From Cyanobacteria bacterium UBA8803 (lineage in GTDB: Bacteria > Cyanobacteriota > Cyanobacteriia > Cyanobacteriales > Coleofasciculaceae): a stretch of 5,500 nt of DNA. Shown one piece after another: positions 1 through 5,500 of the stretch (position 1 is its first letter; every line of letters begins with the position of its first letter). The notes beneath the pieces are model-generated. The model saw only the letters and a program-made list of their open reading frames with translations. It was not told the DNA's origin and did no database searches. The DNA is taken from positions 1 to 5,500 of the forward strand of contig DNXU01000625.1 of assembly GCA_003505715.1 (NCBI GenBank), in the 5' to 3' direction. The translations under genes and the position numbers were made by a program.

Positions 1-21
1 GTGATTGGTGATTGGTTGTTG
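1..21. repeat. GTGATTG heptamer repeat at window edge (STRR-type)
   Basis: Two perfect copies of GTGATTG (1-7 and 8-14) are followed by a diverged third unit, GTTGTTG (15-21, 5 of 7 matches). The array starts at base 1, so it probably continues upstream of the window. Period-7 repeats of this kind are well known in filamentous cyanobacteria as short tandemly repeated repetitive sequences. The third unit is also a 6 of 7 match to TTTGTTG, the reverse complement of the neighbouring CAACAAA array, so the two families may meet here head to head. With only two exact copies visible the call is moderate. Confidence 0.55.
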
Positions 22-34
22 GCTTTTTCACAAA

Positions 35-139
35 CAACAAACAACAAACCACAAACAACGAACAACGAACAACGAACAACGAACAACAAACAACAAACAA
101 CAAACAACAAACAACAAACAACAAACAACAAACAACAAA
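35..139. repeat. 15-unit heptanucleotide tandem array (CAACAAA/CAACGAA)
   Basis: Fifteen uninterrupted 7-bp units run from 35 to 139: two CAACAAA, one CCACAAA, four CAACGAA, then eight CAACAAA. A partial unit CAAA sits at 31-34. The blocks of identical variants suggest growth by slippage or unequal exchange. The array ends one base before the ATG at 141, so it forms the whole visible leader of the exosortase gene. CAACAAA has no stop codon in any frame of either strand, so every frame stays open across it. Read in the frame of the downstream gene it would give a 7-residue repeat of Asn, Lys/Glu, Gln and Thr. This is most likely a non-coding STRR rather than protein sequence. Confidence 0.93.
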
Positions 140-140
140 A

Positions 141-1028
141 ATGAAGATTCCCCTACCTATTGAGCGCTACCTATTGGATGGTGCGATCGCAGTGTTGTTG
201 GCAATTTTGTATGGACCGGTGCTAATTCACTGGTACAATGGCTGGCTCAACAAGAGTATCAGCATTGAACATGAATACTTCAGCCACGGTTTGATTGGAT
301 TGCCCTTTGCCGCCTACATTATCTGGAACCATTGGCCAAAGTGGTGTCAGTTGCCAGATAAGGCTCATCCCTTGGGGATTGTATTACTATTAGGGGGAGG
401 GCTTTTTTATCTATCGGGGCAAGCAGAACTCGTAAATTTATCGTTTCCCGTAGTTTTAACTGGACTTTGTCTGTGGTTGAAAGGAATTCCGGGGTTAAAA
501 CTGCAATGGTTCCCTCTTCTACTGGTTGTCCTAGCTACGCCAACGGCAGCTCCCTACTTGATTGAACCCTCTGCCTTACCTTTACAGCGCTTCATTGCCG
601 GAACAGCTGGATTTATACTGGTGCAGTTCGGCTTAGATGTTACGGTTGTTGGCATTAACCTCTTTGTTGGTGGACGCATTGTTGAGGTAGCTCCCCACTG
701 TGCGGGTCTGAAAATGTTGTTTACCAGTCTCTATGTGGGCTTGATGCTGCTTTACTGGAGTGGTGCCTTGAGGTCGCGTTACAAGACTATTTTGTTGTTA
801 GGCGGTGCAGCAATGATCAGCGTGAGTGCCAATATCATCCGCAATACCTTGCTCACCTTCTTTCACGGCACTGGTAATGAAAGCGCTTTTCACTGGCTGC
901 ACGAAAGTTGGGGCGGCGACATGTATTCTGCTTGTATGCTGGGTATAGTGGTGCTTTTACTCAATTTCATTGAAAAATATTACCCACAGACCGCTCGATC
1001 GAGTTCCCGGTTACCTGAAGAAACGTAA
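141..1028 (+). CDS. crtB: cyanoexosortase B (exosortase/archaeosortase family transpeptidase)
   Basis: Predicted 295-residue polytopic inner-membrane protein with about eight hydrophobic segments. Exosortases are thought to recognise a C-terminal PEP-CTERM-like signal, cleave it and transfer the protein to another envelope component. The sequence shows the family's proposed catalytic residues in order: Cys187 in APHCAGLK, Arg234 in NIIRN, and His254 in HWLHESWGG. The N-terminal SHGLIGLPFAAYIIW stretch (48-62) is also typical. The assignment to cyanoexosortase B, rather than another subtype, rests on the HCAGLKMLFTSLYVG block and on the partner gene that follows. The start is set at ATG 141. 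A longer in-frame reading from TTG 12 would only add 43 residues encoded by the heptamer array. No Shine-Dalgarno sequence precedes 141. The symbol crtB is used for this family but also names the unrelated phytoene synthase. A HIP1 site lies at 183-190. Confidence 0.9.
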   Translation: MKIPLPIERYLLDGAIAVLLAILYGPVLIHWYNGWLNKSISIEHEYFSHGLIGLPFAAYIIWNHWPKWCQLPDKAHPLGIVLLLGGGLFYLSGQAELVNLSFPVVLTGLCLWLKGIPGLKLQWFPLLLVVLATPTAAPYLIEPSALPLQRFIAGTAGFILVQFGLDVTVVGINLFVGGRIVEVAPHCAGLKMLFTSLYVGLMLLYWSGALRSRYKTILLLGGAAMISVSANIIRNTLLTFFHGTGNESAFHWLHESWGGDMYSACMLGIVVLLLNFIEKYYPQTARSSSRLPEET

Positions 1029-1032
1029 GGAT

Positions 1033-1812
1033 ATGAAATCTGTGAGTCTGCTCAAGTCAATCCAACGCTTTCAAGTTGCTAGAGCGATCGCCGTGGTACT
1101 GCTTTTAGTTATGGTAGGAATCGGCGCAGTTCCAGGTTACTTAAGCGGACAATGGTCTTGGTCTCAACTGCCCAAAATACCTCACCTCAGCCAAATCAGA
1201 AAGCTGCAACGGACAGGACTGGAAATTCCTGGCTGGAAAACGCTGGAGCAAAAAGCGATCGCCATTGGCGGTCATCAATGGTCTTATCAGCAAATTCAGG
1301 GAGATTACCCAAAACCAATTCAGCTTTTAATACTTCCTCCCGGCGATAGTAAGGCACAGCCACAGGTGGAATGGGTGGATATCGACGGCTCGTTGCAATG
1401 GCAAACTGACTCTTATACTCGACTAAAGTTTGATGTAGAAACATCAGTACCTACCGAGCGTGCCGCCCTAGAAAAGACTGAGATTAATCAAAAACAAACC
1501 AATGATAGCGATCGTATTGCTGAGGTTGAAGCTCGTTTCTTTCGAGCTTGGACTCAGCAGCAAACCTTTGCCGTATTGCAATGGTATGCTTGGCCGGAAG
1601 GAGGTAACCCAGCTCCTAGTAGTTGGTTCTGGGTAGATCAACTCGCTCAGTTGCATCGGCGTCGAGTCCCTTGGGTAGCAGTTTGCCTGCAAATTCCCAT
1701 AGAACCTTTAGGGGATGTTAAAGCATCCCGACCGTTAGCAGAATCCCTGGGTAAAATGGTGCAGGCCGCATTGATAACAGGCCCTTTTGCTGGAGCTTCT
1801 AGAGCATTATGA
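1033..1812 (+). CDS. cyanoexosortase B system-associated protein (EpsI-like)
   Basis: Predicted 259-residue protein with one N-terminal membrane segment (about 17-36) and a soluble, probably periplasmic remainder. The region around IPGWKTLEQKAIAIGG (65-80) and the later WYAWPEGGNPAPSSWFW stretch (184-200) resemble the EpsI/DUF3485 proteins that accompany or are fused to exosortases. Its exact role is unknown; it is presumed to help the exosortase or its target envelope material. It begins 4 bp after the exosortase stop and ends in an ATGA overlap with the next gene, so it is very likely co-transcribed. ATG 1033 is preferred over an in-frame TTG at 970, which would overlap the exosortase gene by 59 bp. 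AAGGA (1027-1031) lies only 1 nt before ATG 1033 but 10 nt before an in-frame GTG at 1042, so GTG 1042 remains possible. Residues 140-160 look like a polar, variable linker. Two HIP1 sites fall in this gene (1084, 1255). Confidence 0.85.
   Translation: MKSVSLLKSIQRFQVARAIAVVLLLVMVGIGAVPGYLSGQWSWSQLPKIPHLSQIRKLQRTGLEIPGWKTLEQKAIAIGGHQWSYQQIQGDYPKPIQLLILPPGDSKAQPQVEWVDIDGSLQWQTDSYTRLKFDVETSVPTERAALEKTEINQKQTNDSDRIAEVEARFFRAWTQQQTFAVLQWYAWPEGGNPAPSSWFWVDQLAQLHRRRVPWVAVCLQIPIEPLGDVKASRPLAESLGKMVQAALITGPFAGASRAL
1809..1812 (+). promoter_or_regulatory. ATGA stop/start overlap (translational coupling)
   Basis: The start ATG of the export gene (1809-1811) overlaps the TGA stop of the exosortase-associated gene (1810-1812). 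A ribosome that ends the first gene can restart on the second, which ties export-protein output to that of the exosortase partner. Coupling is inferred from the overlap. Confidence 0.6.
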
Positions 1813-3083
1813 GTTCTAAATCAGCACGACCCAATCTCCAGACTTTTTTCCCCTGGCATCGATTCATGGCCGTTACTGCCGCCAGCCTTTACACTACGGC
1901 TGGGACGGTCTTATTATGGCTAGCTAATGCTAGCATCTGGACTGATAGGGGGCTAGGTCAGAGCGTAACCCAACTACCAACCTTAACACCCGTGCCAGAT
2001 CCGGGCACCCAGATACCAGTCCTTACCCCTCCTCCTGAGACCCTTGATTCAGATTTCCCCATTGACCCCTATGCACCACCACCACCTCTAGGCTACCCCG
2101 ATCAATCACCTCAGCTAGCTTCACCAGATCAATTTAGTCCTTACATCCTAGGGATAGGAGATTCGATCGCAGTTACCGTAGAACGGTTTCCTGACCTGAG
2201 TTTTACTGGCACCCTTGATTTACAAGGCAACATCTTAGTACCGTTAGTGGGCAAACTGCGTGTTTTAGGACTAACCCCGGAAGGGGTTCAAGACATACTG
2301 CAAAAGCGCTTCAATGAATTCGTAGTCAATCCGAAAGTGACTGTAGTACTGGCAGGGTTGCGTCCTGCGACAGTGACAATCACTGGCGAAGTGGTTCGAC
2401 CTGGCTATTACTCCATAGCGCCAGGTGCAGAGCTAACTACTGCGTTGCTCACTGCTGGCGGCGCTACAACTTTAGCAGATCTGCGCAATATTGTAGTGCG
2501 TCGGCGATCGCCAGTTGATAATTCCATCATTGAGCAACAGGTTGACTTGTTTACTCCACTGCAAAATGCGTCGAACCTACCGGATATGCGCCTCCGCGAT
2601 GGGGATGCCGTGGTAGTGTTGAAACTAGAAACAGGTACAACGACTGATTATGACCAAAGCCTAGCAGCTCGCTCTACCTTAGCTCAACCACAAATCACCC
2701 TCCGAGTGTTGAGTTATCCGAATGGGGTAATTGCCAATCTACCGTTACCTAATGGCAGTACCTTTATTGACGCGCTCACGTCTCTGGCTCCCAGTCTAGA
2801 GGATGCTAACTTGCGGGAAATAGCCTTAATGCGTTTCGATCCAGAACAGGGCAAGATGGTTACCCAATACATCAATGGCAAACGGGTGTTACTGGGCGAT
2901 GTTTCCCAAAATGTGCCGTTACAGGATGAAGATGTGATTGTGGTAGGTCGTAGTTTGATTGCTAAAGTGAACTATGCCCTTAGTTTTATTACTCGACCCT
3001 TCAGCGATTTTCTAGGCTTCCGGAGCTTTTTTAATAACTTGACTGACCAATTCAGCTCCGGCTCGGAATCGGGTGGTAACTAG
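1809..3083 (+). CDS. Wza-type polysaccharide export protein (Poly_export + SLBB)
   Basis: Predicted 424-residue protein for export of an exopolysaccharide across the periplasm and outer membrane. Residues 19-41 are a hydrophobic signal-like segment ending in ANA before Ser42, compatible with signal peptidase I. There is no cysteine anywhere, so it cannot be a lipoprotein like E. coli Wza. A proline-rich linker covers about 54-108. The Poly_export domain covers about 111-183, starting YILGIGDSIAVTVERFPDLS, with the typical DLQGNILVPLVGKLRVLG. A first SLBB domain spans about 187-270 (TITGEVVRPGYYS and later LRDGDAVVVL), and a second SLBB-like domain about 296-380 ending VPLQDEDVIVVG. A C-terminal stretch 382-411 could be the amphipathic outer-membrane helix. 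The start codon overlaps the upstream stop (ATGA, 1809-1812), which suggests translational coupling; GGAG at 1792-1795 is rather far away. Met20 is an alternative start. The family is clear; the polysaccharide is unknown. Confidence 0.93.
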   Translation: MSSKSARPNLQTFFPWHRFMAVTAASLYTTAGTVLLWLANASIWTDRGLGQSVTQLPTLTPVPDPGTQIPVLTPPPETLDSDFPIDPYAPPPPLGYPDQSPQLASPDQFSPYILGIGDSIAVTVERFPDLSFTGTLDLQGNILVPLVGKLRVLGLTPEGVQDILQKRFNEFVVNPKVTVVLAGLRPATVTITGEVVRPGYYSIAPGAELTTALLTAGGATTLADLRNIVVRRRSPVDNSIIEQQVDLFTPLQNASNLPDMRLRDGDAVVVLKLETGTTTDYDQSLAARSTLAQPQITLRVLSYPNGVIANLPLPNGSTFIDALTSLAPSLEDANLREIALMRFDPEQGKMVTQYINGKRVLLGDVSQNVPLQDEDVIVVGRSLIAKVNYALSFITRPFSDFLGFRSFFNNLTDQFSSGSESGGN

Positions 3084-3222
3084 TACAGCTTGGCAGAAAA
3101 ACCATCACTCTGAGCTAGAATACAGGCACAAATACGCAAGCCTAGATCGGGTCTGGTTAAACTAAAATCTCCCATCCCCATGGGTTAAACTCCTGCTTCA
3201 TCACTATTTCGGTAAAAGTGCC
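3084..3222. other. 139-bp intergenic gap with GGTTAAAC direct repeats
   Basis: This is the only gap of any size inside the locus. It carries two perfect copies of GGTTAAAC (3155-3162 and 3183-3190), 28 bp apart start to start. Between and partly over the second copy is a small palindrome CCCAT-CCCC-ATGGG (3171-3184). No hairpin followed by a T tract is seen, so there is no evident intrinsic terminator. A TAGAAT (3116-3121) could act as a -10 box, but no well-spaced -35 accompanies it. The gap may hold a secondary promoter or an operator for the kinase-like gene, or be a simple spacer within one operon. Confidence 0.35.
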
Positions 3223-5451
3223 ATGACTCCCCCCTTAGTCAAACGTTATATCATCGCCCTCGATCGACATAAGTTGATGGGAATGGCTGTTTTTGGCCTG
3301 ATTACAGCCATATCAGGTGCTGTAGCGCTCATACCATCGACTCCTACTCCAGTCTCTTACGAGGTTTTAGGGGTTTTAGGAGTTACTACTCCTCCCAAAG
3401 TATTTTCGCAAACGGGAGTGCAGATTCAAGAGCAGGGTTTGAAAATAACACCGGAGATGCTGTTGGCAGACAATGTACTCAAAGCAACAGCAACAGTGGT
3501 GGGAGTCAATCCCAAAGATATTAAAGATAACGTTGAAGTACTACAGAAAAAAGGATCGGGTAAAGGGTCATCTAAAGGTGATGAAGGAGATCAGTTAAGT
3601 CCAATTGGAGTAAAGTATAAAGCTAGCAACGATCCGGAAAAAGCCGCGAAAATCGTCGAAGTCTTGATGCAGAAGATGATCGAGCAGAGCCGTTTAGTAA
3701 ACGGGGAAAGACTGCGAACGATCATCGAAGCGATTGAAAAGCGCTCAGTTGAGGCAAAAGCGGATCTTCAGAAGGCCGAACAGCAACTAGAGCGCTACGA
3801 CCGGATTGAAGGAGCTGCTTTAGCGGCAGCTAAAGATGAAGGATTGCTGGGAGCTATTAGCAGTAGTCAACAAAACCAACGGCAGCTTCAACTGACGCTA
3901 GAGGGTGTTGATAGTCAAATCGCTAGCTTGGAGCGGCGATTGGGATTGACAGCTGACCAAGCTTATACTAATTCTGCCCTCAGTGCAGATCCAATTATTG
4001 CTGGCCTGCGAGCTCAGATTCAGGAAGCAGATACCCAGCTAACACTGTTGAGAAGCCAGGGTTATCGGGACGCACATCCGCAAGTGGCACAAATACTCCA
4101 ACAGCAAAAGACTTACGAGAAAATGCTAGGAGAACGAGCTACTGAGGTCATTGGCGGGAACGGCTTGGGCGAACCCCTCACACCGATTAAAGTCCGTCAG
4201 GACAGCAACCTCGACCCAGCACGAATGCAACTGGCAAACACCCTGGTGGGTTTGCAAACCCAGCGGGATACTCTCAAAGAGCAACTGCAATCTACTAAGC
4301 GGATAGAGAAGGAACTCCTACAACAGTATCAAAAGATTCCCAGTAAGCGGCTAGAGCGAATGCGGCTCGCTCAGCAATTTGAAATTAAACAGCAATTCTA
4401 TACCACTTTGCAGGCGTCGCTCATTGATGCTAAAGCAGCTGAGCTGGAAGTAACAAGCAACCTGAGTATTGCTCAGCCTCCACAAGTTACTAAGAGTGGT
4501 GGCGAGGCACAAGGTACTAATCCAGTTGTAGTCTTGGCAGGAGGTACTTTTTTGGGTTTGGTGCTTGCAGCGGGATCAATTCTATTGCTAGCAATTCTGG
4601 ACAACACGCTCTACTCACCCCAGGAGATACGACAAGTTCTAGCGCAGCAGGATGTACGAGTATTAGGCGAATTGCCTTTTGTTGTGAGTCTCGATCCCGA
4701 CTTGGGAGAAACGGGAATTTTACTCAAGCCAGATTCCCATTATTTGGATATATACGAGCGGTTCCGCAGCAGTCTGCGGCGTGGGGAAAATAAATCCTTG
4801 AAGGTGGTAGCGATCGCTAGTACCATCGAGGGCGAAGGCAAGACGGTAACTGCTTATAACCTTGCGATCGCTTCGGCACAAGCGGGTAAGCGCACGCTGC
4901 TAGTGGAAGCGGATTTCCGAGGAGCTTCCCAGTCCCAATTCCTGAAAGTAATCCCTGAGCCTAGTGCTAAAGTCGAACCCTTACGCTACTACAGTTCGAT
5001 TAGTCGATGTGTGAAGTTAGCCCCCAATATTGAGAATCTATATATTGTGGCCAGTCCGGGACCCCAACGACAAGCTGCTGCCTTCGTGGAATCTAGCGAA
5101 CTGCAAAGGTTAATTGCCGATGCTCGCGGTCGCTTCGATTTTGTCATCGTAGACACTCCCTCTCTCTCCCGTTGGGATGACGCACTGTTACTCGAACCCC
5201 TAACGGATGGTCTGATATTGGTTACCCGACCGGGTCTCACCCAGAAGGGTATATTAAACCAAGCTACGCAAGAATTAACAGAAGCCGAGTCTGTCAGACT
5301 TTTAGGAGCGGTGATCAATGGGGTTGATGGAGCAGTTCCTGTGACTCCGGTTGAGGATGGTGAAACTGAAGATTATGAAGAAGAGGAAAGCTTTGAGGAA
5401 GAAGATCTCGAAGAAGATGAGCCAGTTCCTACTGGAGTTATGGGGTTCTAA
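3223..5451 (+). CDS. Wzc/GumC-like chain-length determinant with BY-kinase-like P-loop domain
   Basis: Predicted 742-residue inner-membrane protein that would control chain length and export of the polysaccharide together with the Wza-like protein. Order of parts: a Wzz-type N terminus with a membrane segment at about 18-38; a polar Lys/Gly/Ser linker at 108-124; long periplasmic coiled coils (about 155-305 and 335-412, rich in Gln, Glu and Leu); a second membrane segment at about 434-458; then a cytoplasmic ATPase domain. The ATPase shows Walker A GEGKT (537-541), Walker A' LLVEADFR (559-566) and Walker B FVIVDTPS (640-647, Asp644). Departures from classical BY-kinases: the first Walker A' Asp is Glu562; the EX2RX2R motif reads ERFRSSLR, with Leu518 where the second Arg is expected; and the tail (711-733) is acidic with a single Tyr718 instead of a tyrosine cluster. 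ATP binding looks likely; tyrosine autophosphorylation is doubtful. Two HIP1 sites flank the Walker A region (4810, 4864). ATG 3223 has only a weak upstream purine stretch as a ribosome site. Confidence 0.92.
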   Translation: MTPPLVKRYIIALDRHKLMGMAVFGLITAISGAVALIPSTPTPVSYEVLGVLGVTTPPKVFSQTGVQIQEQGLKITPEMLLADNVLKATATVVGVNPKDIKDNVEVLQKKGSGKGSSKGDEGDQLSPIGVKYKASNDPEKAAKIVEVLMQKMIEQSRLVNGERLRTIIEAIEKRSVEAKADLQKAEQQLERYDRIEGAALAAAKDEGLLGAISSSQQNQRQLQLTLEGVDSQIASLERRLGLTADQAYTNSALSADPIIAGLRAQIQEADTQLTLLRSQGYRDAHPQVAQILQQQKTYEKMLGERATEVIGGNGLGEPLTPIKVRQDSNLDPARMQLANTLVGLQTQRDTLKEQLQSTKRIEKELLQQYQKIPSKRLERMRLAQQFEIKQQFYTTLQASLIDAKAAELEVTSNLSIAQPPQVTKSGGEAQGTNPVVVLAGGTFLGLVLAAGSILLLAILDNTLYSPQEIRQVLAQQDVRVLGELPFVVSLDPDLGETGILLKPDSHYLDIYERFRSSLRRGENKSLKVVAIASTIEGEGKTVTAYNLAIASAQAGKRTLLVEADFRGASQSQFLKVIPEPSAKVEPLRYYSSISRCVKLAPNIENLYIVASPGPQRQAAAFVESSELQRLIADARGRFDFVIVDTPSLSRWDDALLLEPLTDGLILVTRPGLTQKGILNQATQELTEAESVRLLGAVINGVDGAVPVTPVEDGETEDYEEEESFEEEDLEEDEPVPTGVMGF

Positions 5452-5461
5452 TCATGGAGAG

Positions 5462-5500
5462 GGGATGAGGGGGTGAGGGATGAGGGATGAGGGAGTGAGG
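5462..5500. repeat. TGAGGGA heptamer tandem array (STRR-type), runs off window
   Basis: Beginning about 10 bases after the stop codon of the kinase-like gene, the sequence becomes purine-only apart from regularly spaced T. Units of TGAGGG(A/G) start at 5466, 5474, 5481, 5488 and 5496. Most are 7 bp; two have one extra G and are 8 bp. The array continues past the right edge of the window. It belongs to the same class of heptamer repeats as the left-hand arrays but has a different unit. It contains no hairpin with a T tract, so it is not an intrinsic terminator. Confidence 0.8.

Noticed and set aside
31..140. CRISPR array
   Set aside because: The repeats are 7 bp, directly tandem and without spacers, so this is a simple tandem array.
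970..1032. TTG 970 as start of the exosortase-associated protein
   Set aside because: It would overlap the exosortase gene by 59 bp and add a polar stretch ahead of the natural N-terminal membrane segment; ATG 1033 fits operon spacing better.
1152..1692. Short open frames on both strands (1152-1349 +, 1196-1444 -, 1468-1692 -)
   Set aside because: All overlap the exosortase-associated gene, lack ribosome sites and family features, and are explained as frame shadows.
3091..3121. Sigma-70-like promoter TTGGCA ... TAGAAT
   Set aside because: The spacing between the boxes is 20 bp, outside the usual 16-18, and both boxes are imperfect; not strong enough to list as a promoter.
3141..3156. Hairpin-like CCTAGA-TCGGG-TCTGG as a terminator after the export gene
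   Set aside because: The stem has a bulge, is short, and has no following T tract.
4989..5318. 109-residue open frame on the minus strand
   Set aside because: It lies wholly inside the ATPase domain of the Wzc-like gene, whose motifs are clear in the + frame; its product has no recognisable domain and low-complexity Ser/Arg content. It is a shadow frame.

Overview
The window looks like cyanobacterial chromosome. Evidence for this is six perfect copies of the HIP1 palindrome GCGATCGC (183-190, 1084-1091, 1255-1262, 2504-2511, 4810-4817, 4864-4871), heptanucleotide short tandem repeats of the STRR kind at both ends, and gene products that resemble families known mainly from cyanobacteria. All recognisable genes lie on the + strand and form one exosortase / exopolysaccharide-export locus.

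Layout: positions 1-140 hold heptamer repeats, namely a GTGATTG pair at the very edge and then 15 units of CAACAAA type that run into the start codon of the first gene. 141-1028 encodes a cyanoexosortase B-like membrane transpeptidase with a visible Cys/Arg/His triad. 1033-1812 encodes its small EpsI-like partner, four bases downstream. 1809-3083 encodes a Wza-type polysaccharide export protein with an ATGA overlap to the partner gene. After a 139-bp gap, 3223-5451 encodes a Wzc/GumC-type chain-length determinant fused to a P-loop ATPase (BY-kinase-like) domain. Positions 5452-5500 are another heptamer array (TGAGGGA type) that reaches the window edge.

How the genes may work together (inference from family knowledge): the Wzc-like inner-membrane protein and the Wza-like periplasmic/outer-membrane protein would control chain length and export of a surface polysaccharide. 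The exosortase and its partner would process PEP-CTERM-like proteins at the membrane, perhaps linking them to the same envelope material. No sorting substrate, glycosyltransferase, flippase, polymerase or phosphatase lies inside the window.

The gene set itself is a known type of neighbourhood. The less ordinary points are the repeat array that abuts the exosortase start codon and creates an artificial open N-terminal extension, the flanking of the locus by two different heptamer families, and the kinase-like protein that has an acidic tail where a tyrosine cluster is expected.
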